Source of the DNA: CAYLPU01 sp964385635
Lineage (GTDB): Bacteria > Chloroflexota > Anaerolineae > B4-G1
Assembly (NCBI GenBank): GCA_964385635.1
Contig: CAYLPU010000030.1
Location: 1-47,677 of the forward strand
DNA length: 47,677 nucleotides
Direction: 5' to 3'
The notes beneath the pieces are model-generated. The model was not told the origin of the DNA, made no database searches, and worked only from the letters and a program-made list of their open reading frames with translations. Of this stretch, positions 1-7,685 are shown in pieces. The position numbers and the translations under genes were made by a program. Position 1 is the first letter of the stretch; each line of letters starts with the position of its first letter.

Positions 1-228
1 TCTTCGCTACGCTCAGAATGACGGTCAACCGTCAGGGCGACTTTTGCGGCACTGCCAAAACAGACGCCAAAGCGCCCCACAACAACCCACCCACCGGGGC
101 GCTCGCACGTCTCGCAGAAGTATTATCAAGGAGTAGGAAGTAAGGAATAGGAAGTAGTGCGTCCTCACCCATACCCACGCTTCTTACTCCCTACTCCCTA
201 CTCCCTACTCCTTATTTACACCACGTGG
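1..228. repeat. Intergenic repeats at window start
   Basis: No gene is visible. Positions 2-22 match the end of a dispersed palindromic element (core CTTCGCTACGCTC followed by AATGAC) that is seen complete at 42446-42560. Positions 129-157 (GGAGTAGGAAGTAAGG type) and 180-214 (ACTCCCTACTCCCTACTCC type) are short tandem repeats that are roughly inverted to one another and could fold into a long imperfect hairpin just downstream of the minus-strand gene that follows. Confidence 0.5.
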
Positions 229-738
229 CTAAAACGTCCCCACGAAGAAGACGCGAATGATGACAGCCAGCATCCCCACCACGAGCGGGAACAGCAGGCC
301 GATGGTCCAGCGAAACTGGGAGTGCATCTCTGCCCGCAGCGCCTGTACCTCCGTCCGCAATACCTCCCGTTCTACCTTTGCCTCGGCGAAGCGGTGGTCT
401 CGCTCTTCCTTCGCCTCAGCGAAGCGGCGGTCCATCTCTGCTCGCAACTCCACCCGCTCCCCCCCCGCCTCGGCGAAGCGGTGGTCTCGCTCTTCCTTCG
501 CCTCGGCGAAGCGGCGGTCCATCTCCCTCAGCACACGGGCAATCTCTGCACCATTGTGCTCGACCGCCGCCTCCAACCGGCCTAACTCACTTGCAATACG
601 CCGGTCCCGCTCTGCCAGAAAGCGGTCGAAATAAGGAGGAAACTGCACCTGCAATTGCTCCATCAAGTGCTCACCAGCCTCTGCTGCAGTGGGGGCTGTA
701 TAGGAAGCATCGGGCTCTCGTACTTGTTCTTCACTCAT
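229..738 (-). CDS. Coiled-coil protein with C-terminal membrane anchor
   Basis: A 169-residue hypothetical protein. The middle is charged and helical and carries a duplicated segment, MDRRFAEAKEERDHRFAEA, at about residues 73-91 and 101-119, so a long coiled coil is likely. The last ~25 residues (WTIGLLFPLVVGMLAVIIRVFF) form one hydrophobic segment, so the protein is probably a tail-anchored membrane protein with its coil in the cytoplasm. I chose the ATG at 738 because GGAGG lies about ten bases upstream; the ATG at 747 would nearly abut that site and one at 786 has none. Short DUF1640-like coiled-coil membrane proteins look similar, but I do not recognise a specific family. The DNA duplication (around 375-435 and 480-530) makes the repeat count prone to change. 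Confidence 0.6.
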   Translation of the reverse strand: MSEEQVREPDASYTAPTAAEAGEHLMEQLQVQFPPYFDRFLAERDRRIASELGRLEAAVEHNGAEIARVLREMDRRFAEAKEERDHRFAEAGGERVELRAEMDRRFAEAKEERDHRFAEAKVEREVLRTEVQALRAEMHSQFRWTIGLLFPLVVGMLAVIIRVFFVGTF

Positions 739-1092
739 GATCGCCATTCCTCCAACGAACACTTCGCCCACATCACCAGTCGCCACACAGTATAGTGGAA
801 AACGCAGGGGGTGTCAAGCGCTGGATTTCAAAGTCCGTTTTGTGATGCCCCCCGAGTTCTACTGCGGCCGGCCAACACCCGGTCGTGCGCGTCTCGTGTG
901 CGTTGGCGACGTCGAACCACGAGAGGTGCGAAAAGCGCGAAAGGCTTTCGTGACTTTCGTCTTCTTTCGTGACCTTCGTGATCCAAAAAGGACACCAAAT
1001 GGACAACTTCACCACATTTCCCACACCTATTCATATTTTCTTCACAGGTTTGTGGCATACTGGGGGCAAGTCAAAACCTGAGGAGGTGGGAA
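739..1092. other. Intergenic region without a gene
   Basis: About 350 bases with no convincing coding region. It contains a direct repeat of the type CTTTCGTGACTTTCGT / CTTTCGTGACCTTCGTGAT near 943-982, a low-complexity pattern often dispersed in such genomes. The right edge carries the ribosome binding site GAGGAGGTG for the gene at 1093. I found no clear promoter with consensus spacing. Confidence 0.4.
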
Positions 1093-1539
1093 ATGTCTAA
1101 GACGTGGTTTCTAGTGAGAGCATTGGCAGGGCTGATCGTCATTGGCCTGCTGATCGTAGGCGGGTGGGCGATCTACCGCACCGGTTGGTCGCAGGGTTAC
1201 CTGGCGGCTGGTGGCGAAGAGGGTGCAATAGCGCCTTATGCGCCCTACGGCTTCGGCTACCCCGGGTGGCCATTCGACGCGAGGCTGTTCTTCACGGTCA
1301 GCTTGTTCATCTTGCTGCTCGTCGTGATCAGCAAATGCTTCCGCTTCTGGGCCTGGAGGACGGCCGGCGGGCCGTGGATGATGGCTGGTGGGCCTATGGG
1401 CAGGCACTGGGCCAGGCATTGGCATCGGCCTCACGGCCCGGTGCCCCCCTGGTGCTGGTGCTGGGAAAAGCCGTCCGACGAGAGGGCCGAGGAGGCTGGA
1501 TCAGGCGCGGAAGCCAGCGACGCCGAGGCAGAGGGTTAG
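1093..1539 (+). CDS. Small two-helix membrane protein
   Basis: A 148-residue protein of unknown function. Hydrophobic helices lie at about residues 7-28 and 61-82, giving a two-pass membrane protein with a short loop between them. The tail is rich in Trp, His, Gly and Pro (GRHWARHWHRPHGPVPPWCWCW), which could bind metal, and ends in an acidic Glu/Ala stretch. The start is fixed by GAGGAGGTGGGAA immediately upstream. Small membrane proteins of this style are often found near two-component genes in Chloroflexota (recollection), and a regulator-kinase pair does follow at 2539-4400, but the methyltransferase lies between them and co-transcription is not shown. Confidence 0.65.
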   Translation: MSKTWFLVRALAGLIVIGLLIVGGWAIYRTGWSQGYLAAGGEEGAIAPYAPYGFGYPGWPFDARLFFTVSLFILLLVVISKCFRFWAWRTAGGPWMMAGGPMGRHWARHWHRPHGPVPPWCWCWEKPSDERAEEAGSGAEASDAEAEG

Positions 1540-1564
1540 TCCGCAATACGTGAAGGGTCAGAGA

Positions 1565-1594
1565 CGCGTGGGCAAGCCTGTGGTTGCCCACGCG
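1565..1594 (+). terminator. Perfect hairpin after the membrane protein gene
   Basis: CGCGTGGGCAA (1565-1575) pairs perfectly with TTGCCCACGCG (1584-1594) around an 8-base loop, with CAGAG/CTCTC extending it imperfectly. It lies 25 bases after the stop at 1539. There is no U-tract, so it may be an inefficient terminator or an mRNA 3'-end stabiliser. Confidence 0.5.
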
Positions 1595-1667
1595 CTCTCA
1601 GGCAAGGGATGCTTCGATGACCGGCAAGTGTCATCAACTCTTATCGCAATGAGCAAGGAGGAAAAAG

Positions 1668-2177
1668 TTGTCGGCAACAGACAGAATGCACTTCAAAATG
1701 ATGTCCCTGGTTCATGAAACTCTCTACGGCCTGTTTAGAGATCCCTACAAGGCTTTGAACGCTGCAGGACTTAAGCCTGGTCAAAAAGTACTGGAGGTTG
1801 GCTGCGGCCCTGGCTTTTTCACCGTTCCCGCAGCAAGGATAGTAGGAGAAAAAGGGAGTGTTCATGCGTTGGATATCAACCCGTTGGCTGTAGAAAGAGT
1901 TCAACAGAAGATCGAGCAGAAGGGCGTGACCAACGTTAAGACCATTCTTGCCGATGCCGCTCAAACAGGTCTACCCGGTCAGAGTTTTGACCTCATCTTC
2001 CTCTTCGGTTTCGCCCACAGCGTTGGAAATCTGGAGAACATCCTGGTTGAACTACATCGGCTCTTGAAACCGGCGGGAATACTCTCTACCGAAGGACGGC
2101 TCTGGATTTCAAGCGAACTTTTCCATCCTCTGGAGCGTCAAGGAAGGATTTCCCAGTTCAGAAAGATTGGAGCGTAA
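1668..2177 (+). CDS. Class I SAM-dependent methyltransferase, short C-terminus
   Basis: A 169-residue Rossmann-fold methyltransferase. Motif I, VLEVGCGPGFF, is at about residues 43-53; the acidic residue ending strand 2 is in HALDINP (about 69-75); motif IV is FDLIFLFG (about 108-115) and the post-motif segment is LKPAGILS. The substrate cannot be told. The start is a TTG with AAGGAGG five bases upstream; an ATG further in has no such site. The protein stops soon after the WISSELFHP segment, where relatives usually have a further beta hairpin, so the end may be truncated. The next gene begins two bases after the stop. Confidence 0.75.
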   Translation: MSATDRMHFKMMSLVHETLYGLFRDPYKALNAAGLKPGQKVLEVGCGPGFFTVPAARIVGEKGSVHALDINPLAVERVQQKIEQKGVTNVKTILADAAQTGLPGQSFDLIFLFGFAHSVGNLENILVELHRLLKPAGILSTEGRLWISSELFHPLERQGRISQFRKIGA

Positions 2178-2179
2178 GT

Positions 2180-2500
2180 ATGGAAGAGAGAAACCACATG
2201 CTACAGGATCATTCCGTCACACAAGAAACCGGCACGAACGAGGATTGGCCAGGGGTGCTGGACGAGTATGGTGTTCAGTTTCTGGTACTGGACCGCCACG
2301 ACGACAGCGACCTGCTAACCCTCTTCCGGTCGTTACCCGGATGGGCAGTTGATTTCGAAGATGAAGAAGCAGTGATATTTGTTCGCGCTGACATTGCCCA
2401 GGTGTACAACAGCCGCGCCCGGATGAATGGCTTTGGGGACTCAAAGAGAGTATTCCCATTTATGCAGTCAATTATCGTCAGGAGAGATTTGCGTATTTAA
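2180..2500 (+). CDS. Hypothetical protein, resembles a glycosyltransferase tail
   Basis: A 106-residue soluble protein with no signal or membrane segment. The stretch YGVQFLVLDRHDD...LPGWAVDFEDEEAVIFVR resembles the soluble end of large membrane glycosyltransferase-like proteins (GT39/PMT type) in Chloroflexota, where a 'YGV.Y.VL' strand is followed by 'W..vyeDe.avvfvR'. That is a recollection of the pattern, not a search result. It begins two bases after the methyltransferase stop, so the pair is probably translated from one message. It may be a free-standing domain or the remnant of a larger gene. Confidence 0.45.
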   Translation: MEERNHMLQDHSVTQETGTNEDWPGVLDEYGVQFLVLDRHDDSDLLTLFRSLPGWAVDFEDEEAVIFVRADIAQVYNSRARMNGFGDSKRVFPFMQSIIVRRDLRI

Positions 2501-2538
2501 GCCGTTCGTGGTAGAAAGACGGACGGGGAGAGCAGAGT

Positions 2539-3201
2539 ATGCACGGAACGATCCTGGTGATAGACGATGAACCGAAAATCGTCAAACAGGCACGGGACTA
2601 CCTGGAGAAAAGCGGGTTCCGCGTCGTCACGGCCGGCGATGGAAAGACGGCGCTGGCTGTGGCGCGCTACGAGCGACCCGATCTGATCGTGCTTGATCTG
2701 AATCTGCCGGAGATGGACGGGCTGGACGTCTGCCGGGCGCTGCGACGGGAGTCGGACGTGCCGATCATCATGCTCACCGCCCGCGTCGAAGAGACCGACC
2801 GGCTCATCGGCCTGGAGTTGGGCGCGGACGACTATATCACCAAGCCGTTCTCGCCCCGTGAACTGGTGGCCCGCGTGCGGGCGGTCCTACGCCGAGTGCG
2901 GGGTGGCGTTCGCACGCCGCCGGGACTCATCCGGGCTGGCGACCTGGAGATCGACCTGCACGGCCATCGCGCCACCCGCAGCGAGTTCAACCTGCTGGCT
3001 ACGCTGGCCCAGCACCCGGGCCAGACCTTCACCCGCGCGCAGTTGCTCGACCGGCTGCACGGCGTCGCTTGGGACGGCTTTGACCGCAGCATAGACGCCC
3101 ACGTCAAAAACCTGCGTCGCAAGTTGGAGGCCGACCCTGCGGAGCCGCGCTACGTGCTCACCGTCTACGGCGTCGGCTACAAGTTCACCGACGAGGTGTG
3201 A
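2539..3201 (+). CDS. OmpR/PhoB-family response regulator
   Basis: A 220-residue regulator. The receiver domain (about 1-120) has the acidic pocket D9/D10, phospho-acceptor D53 in VLDLNLPEMDG, the switch residue T80 and conserved K102 in TKPFSP. The C-terminal half is a winged-helix DNA-binding domain with FDRSIDAHVKNLRRKL as recognition region and YGVGYKF as wing. The wHTH N-terminal platform looks short: HRATR runs straight into SEFNLL, where relatives normally have about nine more residues (a strand plus 'LT'). GGGGAGAG precedes the ATG. Its stop overlaps the kinase start by four bases (GTGA), so the two are translationally coupled and are presumably partners. Confidence 0.93.
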   Translation: MHGTILVIDDEPKIVKQARDYLEKSGFRVVTAGDGKTALAVARYERPDLIVLDLNLPEMDGLDVCRALRRESDVPIIMLTARVEETDRLIGLELGADDYITKPFSPRELVARVRAVLRRVRGGVRTPPGLIRAGDLEIDLHGHRATRSEFNLLATLAQHPGQTFTRAQLLDRLHGVAWDGFDRSIDAHVKNLRRKLEADPAEPRYVLTVYGVGYKFTDEV

Positions 3202-4400
3202 TCTTGAAGAGCGAGAAGCCTTGGAAGCGCGAAAAGGTCTGGAAACACCACCGACACCGGCCGCATCCGCCGTGGGCCCACGACCGCGAGTTTCCCAGGT
3301 GGCCACGAGCACACCATCGCAAGCGACGATTTCTCTTCTTCCGCTTTGCTGGGGTCTTTGGCTTCATGGCCTTGCTGTTGCTGGGTGGGATGGCGGTGCT
3401 GGCGTTTCTGCTCGCGCGATTGTCCGGAGGCGATGGACAGACGGCGGTGTTGGTGTGGATCGGGGGCTGTGGCCTGTCGCTGGCGCTGCCGCTGCTGGCT
3501 GTGGTGTTGGCGGTGCGAGCCTTTCGGGACATCGCCACGCCGCTGGCCGACGTTATGGCCGCCGCCGCCGCCGTGGCCGAGGGAGACTTGAGCGCGCGCG
3601 TACAAGTGACGGAACACGGCCCCCGCGAGTTCAGCCGCCTGGCCGAGTCTTTCAACCGCATGACCGAGGAACTGGAACGCGCCGACCAGCGACGTCGCAA
3701 CCTCACTGCCGACGTGGCCCACGAACTCCGCACGCCGCTGCACATCATCCAGGGCAACCTGGAAGGCATCCTCGACGACGTATACGAGCCGACAGAGGAA
3801 CACATCGGCGCCACGCTGGACGAAACCCGCTTGCTGGCGCGGCTGGTGGACGACTTGCGGACGCTCTCGCTGGCGGAGGCTGGCCAATTGCCGCTGGTGT
3901 TGGAGCCGGTGGACGTGATCGAGTTGCTGGCCGACGTGTCCACCAGTTTCAGCGGCCAGGCCGAGGTAGCCGGGATAGATTTACGCGTCGAGCCTGCTCT
4001 GGGCTCGCCGAACGGGGTCAAAGGCGACCCGCCCGCAATGACGATCATCGCCGACGTGGGGCGCTTGGATCAAGTGCTCAGTAACCTGGTGGCCAACGCG
4101 TTGCGCCACACACCGTCCGGCGGGGTCATCACGCTTCGGGCGGAGGTTCTCAACGGCTCCGTCCGCATCATCGTGCGCGACACCGGGGAGGGCATCCCGG
4201 CAGAGGATCTGCCCTACGTTTTTGATCGCTTCTGGCGCGGTGACCGATCGCGTTCCCACGCCCACGGGGCAGGGAGCGGCCTGGGGCTGGCCATTGCCCG
4301 GCAGTTGGTGCAGGCCCAGGGTGGCCGAATCGGTGTCGAGAGTGAACCGGGGCGGGGGACAATGTTTACCGTCGAATTGAGAAGAGCCTGGCCAAAATGA
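3198..4400 (+). CDS. Membrane sensor histidine kinase
   Basis: A 400-residue kinase. Order: a His/Arg-rich cytoplasmic N-terminus (about 1-45); two membrane helices (about 48-74 and 83-106) with almost no extracytoplasmic loop; a HAMP linker (about 107-160); a dimerisation/phospho-acceptor domain with H175 in DVAHELRTPL; and a catalytic domain with the N box around N296-N300, D328 in DTGEGI, the F box FDRFWRG and the G box GSGLGLAI. With no sensor loop, the signal is probably sensed in the membrane or by the His-rich N-terminus, where metal is possible. The GTG start overlaps the regulator stop, and the end overlaps the peptidase start as ATGA. Confidence 0.93.
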   Translation: MILKSEKPWKREKVWKHHRHRPHPPWAHDREFPRWPRAHHRKRRFLFFRFAGVFGFMALLLLGGMAVLAFLLARLSGGDGQTAVLVWIGGCGLSLALPLLAVVLAVRAFRDIATPLADVMAAAAAVAEGDLSARVQVTEHGPREFSRLAESFNRMTEELERADQRRRNLTADVAHELRTPLHIIQGNLEGILDDVYEPTEEHIGATLDETRLLARLVDDLRTLSLAEAGQLPLVLEPVDVIELLADVSTSFSGQAEVAGIDLRVEPALGSPNGVKGDPPAMTIIADVGRLDQVLSNLVANALRHTPSGGVITLRAEVLNGSVRIIVRDTGEGIPAEDLPYVFDRFWRGDRSRSHAHGAGSGLGLAIARQLVQAQGGRIGVESEPGRGTMFTVELRRAWPK

Positions 4401-6283
4401 GTTGGAGCAAGAGAACTCACACCACACACATCTCCCGCTCCCTCACCCTTTCCCTCCTGCTTCTCGCCTCCTACCTCCTCCCACCCCCCGCCCACGCTGC
4501 CCTAACCACCCCCATCGCCTCCTACACCATCGAGGTCACGCTCAACGCCGAGGCGAAGACACTGACCGCACACGAGGTCGTCACATACCTCAACACCACC
4601 GCCGACCCCATCCCCGACCTGGTCTTCCACCTCTATCTCAACGGCTTCCGCGACCGAAACAGCATCTTCCTGCAGGAAGAAGGCGCTCAGCTCTGGGGCA
4701 GCGAGTGGGATCCGGAACATCCCGGCTGGATCCAGGTCACCGGCATCCACCTGGCCGACGGCACGCCGCTGACGCTGGAGGAGATCGAGGACGGCACGCT
4801 GGCTCGCGCCGACCTGCCCGCGCCCATCGCGCCGGGGGAGACGGTGGAGGTCGAATTGGACTTCCGCGCCCAACTGCCCCGCGTCTTCGCCCGCACCGGT
4901 TACGCTGACGACTTCTTTATGGTCGGGCAATGGTTCCCCAAACTAGGCGTCTGGCAGGACGGGGGTTGGAACGCCTATCCTTTCCACGCCCACACCGAGT
5001 TCTACGCCGACTTCGGTACCTACGACGTGACCATCACCCTGCCTGCTGTCTACGTCACCGGCGGGACGGGGCTCCCCGTCTCCACGGTGGACAACGGCAA
5101 CTCCACCCAGACAGTGTACTACCACGCCGAGGACGTGATCGACTTCGTCTGGACCGCATCGCCCCGTTTCCGGGAGGCCACCCGTCAGGTGAACGGGGTC
5201 GAGATTCTCTACCTCTACCTGCCCGAGCACGAGTGGTCGGTGGAACGAGCGCTAGACGCGGCTGAGGCGGCGATGCGCCATTATAGCCGCTGGTACGGCC
5301 CTTACCCCTACGGTCGCGTTACGGTCGTAGATGTGCCCGACGGCGCGCGTGGGGCCGGCGGGATGGAGTACCCCACACTGGTCACGGCCGGCACAGAGAG
5401 CATGCTCGGGCTGGGGCCAGGCGCAGCCCGCAGCGGGATAGACCGGTCGCTCGAATTGCTCATCGCCCACGAACTCGGCCACCAATGGTGGCAGTCCATG
5501 GTCGGTTTCAACGAGGCGGAGGAACCCTGGCTGGACGAGGGATTCACCGACTACTCAGCGCTGCGGGTGATGGAGACGATCTACGGGACCGACACCTGCC
5601 TCCTGGACGCTGGCAGCCTGCGGATGGGCTACCTGGACGGGCGACGGATGGAGTACCTGTTCAACCCCCGGCTGCCGATGTACGGGCGAGCCTGGGATTT
5701 CGGGATGGTGGAATACGGCATCGCGGCTTACTCCAAGCCAGTGGTCTCGCTGCGCACGCTGGAGCGCGTCCTGGGCGAGGAGATGATGTTGGACATCATG
5801 GGCACTTTCTTCCATCGCTACCAGTTCGCCCACCCCACCAGCGAGGATTTCCGCGCCACAGCGGAGGAGGTCTCCGACCAGGACCTCTCGTGGTTCTTCG
5901 ACGGCCTGGTCTACGGCGACGGCGCGTTGAACTACACCGTGACCGATGTAGACGAGCACAGCGTCACCGTGGCACGCCAGGGCGGCCCTTCGACAGGCTC
6001 AGGGCATAGCCTGGTCATCCCGACCGAGGTGCTGGTCACCTTCGCCGACGGCAGCACGATGCTGGAGCCGTGGGACGGAGAAGAGGCCGAGGTGATCTTC
6101 ATCTACGACGCCCGGCCCCCGGTGCAGAGCGCCGAGGTAGACCCGGAACGCAAACTGGTGGTAGACCTGCGCTGGGTCGATAACGGGCTTTCGCGCCGCC
6201 CTGAGGTCTCGCCGTGGCTGGCACTGGTCACCCGCTTGCTCTACAACCTCCAGAACGCGCTGCTGGCGCTAGGAGGGTTGTAG
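4397..6283 (+). CDS. Secreted M1-family (gluzincin) metallopeptidase
   Basis: A 628-residue secreted peptidase. The signal peptide is about residues 1-34, ending AHA. An aminopeptidase-N-like N-terminal beta domain is followed by a catalytic domain with the exopeptidase-type motif GGMEY near residue 320 and zinc site H358-E-L-G-H362, then E381 in WLDEGF. This gives exactly HExxH-x18-E, the M1 arrangement. It has no YLPLxLR tag. The segment GPSTGSG near residue 532 is encoded by a dispersed repeat (5986-6004). The start overlaps the kinase stop (ATGA) and the stop lies three bases before the next gene, so all four genes form one operon and the two-component pair may regulate this peptidase. 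Confidence 0.9.
   Translation: MSWSKRTHTTHISRSLTLSLLLLASYLLPPPAHAALTTPIASYTIEVTLNAEAKTLTAHEVVTYLNTTADPIPDLVFHLYLNGFRDRNSIFLQEEGAQLWGSEWDPEHPGWIQVTGIHLADGTPLTLEEIEDGTLARADLPAPIAPGETVEVELDFRAQLPRVFARTGYADDFFMVGQWFPKLGVWQDGGWNAYPFHAHTEFYADFGTYDVTITLPAVYVTGGTGLPVSTVDNGNSTQTVYYHAEDVIDFVWTASPRFREATRQVNGVEILYLYLPEHEWSVERALDAAEAAMRHYSRWYGPYPYGRVTVVDVPDGARGAGGMEYPTLVTAGTESMLGLGPGAARSGIDRSLELLIAHELGHQWWQSMVGFNEAEEPWLDEGFTDYSALRVMETIYGTDTCLLDAGSLRMGYLDGRRMEYLFNPRLPMYGRAWDFGMVEYGIAAYSKPVVSLRTLERVLGEEMMLDIMGTFFHRYQFAHPTSEDFRATAEEVSDQDLSWFFDGLVYGDGALNYTVTDVDEHSVTVARQGGPSTGSGHSLVIPTEVLVTFADGSTMLEPWDGEEAEVIFIYDARPPVQSAEVDPERKLVVDLRWVDNGLSRRPEVSPWLALVTRLLYNLQNALLALGGL
5986..6004 (+). repeat. SEPVEG-type 19-bp dispersed repeat inside a gene
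   Basis: CCCTTCGACAGGCTCAGGG, an imperfect palindrome. The same sequence recurs at 10783-10801 and, reversed, at 42942-42959, with variants at 11032-11079, 19650-19670 and 43901-43963. Here it lies in frame in the M1 peptidase and encodes a Gly/Ser-rich loop, so the gene tolerates it. Confidence 0.8.
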
Positions 6284-6285
6284 CC

Positions 6286-7224
6286 GTGAACAGTTGGGAC
6301 GCTTTCCGCACAGGTCTTTCTCGCACGCTGCGCTACCGGTGGGTGCTGCTGATCCTGTTCGCCGTCAATCTGCTCAGCGCGCTACCCCTGGCCGTGCTTC
6401 CGGCGCTGGGTCTGGCCTCCGAGTTGGGCCACCGGCCCGCCATCCGCCAGGCCGCCGACGGCGTAGACGCCTGGCTGGTCACCGAGACGCTGACAGCGCC
6501 GCTCAGCGGCACGGCGTTGGGAGAAGGTGGCTGGCCGGAATTGACGCGCAGGTTGCGGCAGGCGACGCTGCTGGGGTTGCTAACAGCGGCAGCACTGCCT
6601 CTGCTGGCATGGCTGCCAGCCACTTTCCTGAGCGGCGGCGTGCTGCTGACCTACGCCGAAGCCGTTCGGCTGAGCGCTCACGACGAAGCCCCGCAGCCCT
6701 TCCGCTGGCGCCGCTTCCTGTGGGGCTGCTACCATTGGTTTGGCGCTTTCCTGCTGCTGGGCGTGGTGCAGGGGGTCGCATCCGTCGTAGTGCTCATCCC
6801 AGCCACCGGTGCTGCGGTGGCTGCCGTCGCAGCCGCCGGCGGGTGGCTGGCGTGGGTGGTCACCCCCCTGCTGGCACTCGTCGTGGTGCTCTGGCTGGTC
6901 CTGTTTGAATGTGCCCGCGTCATCGCCGTCGTGGGAGAGACGCGCAACGTAGCCCGTGCTTTTGCCGAAACGGTGCGCTTCGTCTTTCGTCGGCCCCTGG
7001 CGGTAGCCGGGTTGTATGGGCTGGCGCTGCTGCTGTTGGGACTGCTGCACGCGCTCTACCGCTGGGTACTGATGCCGCTCCTGCCGCTCGACTGGTGGCC
7101 GCTCGTGCTCCTGGTACAGCAGGTGTTCATCCTGGCCCGGCTGTGGGCGCGGCTGGTGCGTCTGGCAGGAGAGGTGGCGTTATATCAAAAGATGGGAGAT
7201 AACTGCTCAGCCAGTCATAAATAG
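6286..7224 (+). CDS. Polytopic integral membrane protein, function unknown
   Basis: A 312-residue membrane protein starting at GTG 6286, chosen because AGGAGGG lies eight bases upstream and the previous stop is two bases away. There are about six hydrophobic helices: near 16-38, 92-122, 145-180 (possibly two), 188-210, 240-262 and 268-290. There is no catalytic motif. The pattern resembles DUF4013/DUF975-type 'glycerophosphoryl-diester-like' membrane proteins, but I cannot assign a family. It is the last gene of the two-component/peptidase operon. The last residues (NCSASHK) and the stop are encoded by the left end of the miniature element at 7200-7348, so the native C-terminus was replaced when that element arrived. 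Confidence 0.75.
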   Translation: MNSWDAFRTGLSRTLRYRWVLLILFAVNLLSALPLAVLPALGLASELGHRPAIRQAADGVDAWLVTETLTAPLSGTALGEGGWPELTRRLRQATLLGLLTAAALPLLAWLPATFLSGGVLLTYAEAVRLSAHDEAPQPFRWRRFLWGCYHWFGAFLLLGVVQGVASVVVLIPATGAAVAAVAAAGGWLAWVVTPLLALVVVLWLVLFECARVIAVVGETRNVARAFAETVRFVFRRPLAVAGLYGLALLLLGLLHALYRWVLMPLLPLDWWPLVLLVQQVFILARLWARLVRLAGEVALYQKMGDNCSASHK

Positions 7225-7348
7225 AACACGGATCAACACGGATCATACGGATGTACGCAGATAAAGATAAAAAATCTGTGAGAACCCGTTTCATCTGTGT
7301 ATATCCGTGTGCTATTTGTGCCTGTTTTGGGAAGAGCCTGAGCAGTTA
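7200..7348. mobile_element. 149-bp TIR-bearing miniature element, copy A
   Basis: The ends are TAACTGCTCAG (7200-7210) and CTGAGCAGTTA (7338-7348), perfect 11-bp inverted repeats. Inner inverted segments (ACACGGAT near 7227 and ATCCGTGT near 7303) let the whole element fold. A second copy of the same 149-bp length is at 30211-30359 with high identity. It encodes no protein, so it looks like a MITE-type element moved by a transposase elsewhere. I see no target-site duplication. Confidence 0.7.
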
Positions 7349-7374
7349 CGTCAGGTCTTGAGTTACCTTCGCTC

Positions 7375-7403
7375 TTGACTTTGCGTGCTAGTCGTGATAA
7401 ACT
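7375..7403 (+). promoter_or_regulatory. Sigma70-type promoter of the ABC importer operon
   Basis: TTGACT (7375-7380), a 17-base spacer and TAAACT (7398-7403). It lies upstream of the folded leader and the binding-protein gene at 7686, giving a leader of about 275 bases. Confidence 0.5.
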
Positions 7404-7451
7404 CACACCGATTTAGAGTAACCCGATTTGTTGTGAACGTAGCGGAACAGC

Positions 7452-7571
7452 GAGACCTCTCGGAGAAGGGTAGTAGCCCAACCGAGTTGGGCGCTCTTGG
7501 CCCAAGACGGCCAATGCGATTGGCCTACTACCAATCAAAAAGACTCCTGGCTCGACTCTCCGAGAAATCTC
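7452..7571. repeat. REP/BIME-like folded element in the importer leader
   Basis: Nested perfect stems: GGTAGTA (7469-7475) pairs with TACTACC (7526-7532) and encloses three hairpins: GCCCAAC-CGA-GTTGGGC (7476-7492), TCTTG-GCC-CAAGA (7495-7507) and GGCCAAT-GCG-ATTGGCC (7509-7525). An outer stem pairs 7452-7466 with 7557-7571 with two mismatches. Two inverted units each starting GGTAGTAG followed by a hairpin fit the REP architecture (a GTAG tetranucleotide plus a palindrome, as mobilised by RAYT transposases). As RNA it would be a four-way junction upstream of an ABC importer, so a regulatory role is possible. Confidence 0.65.
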
Positions 7572-7685
7572 AATGGCGCGAAAGGAGGTGACCAAGCAGG
7601 GAGAACATTCACACTCTCATAGATCAAAGGTCAGATCCAATTGAACTGCAATTCAAAGAGGGAGAAAACTCAAAGGAGAGAGGAA

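Noticed and set aside
580..586. GCCTAAC as another attC R'' box
   Set aside because: It lies inside the coiled-coil gene with no partner box or palindrome nearby.
737..1081. Open frames between 737 and 1081
   Set aside because: They lack ribosome sites, are built on simple TTCGTGAC-type repeats and show no protein-like pattern.
7476..7492. GCCCAAC...GTTGGGC as an attC core
   Set aside because: The boxes fit RYYYAAC/GTTRRRY only because they are arms of one short perfect hairpin with a 3-base loop; no L boxes or extrahelical bases.
7469..7532. tRNA-like cloverleaf
   Set aside because: It has a 7-bp closing stem and three arms, but the loops are only three bases, there is no anticodon loop, T-arm consensus or CCA position, and the two halves are inverted REP units.
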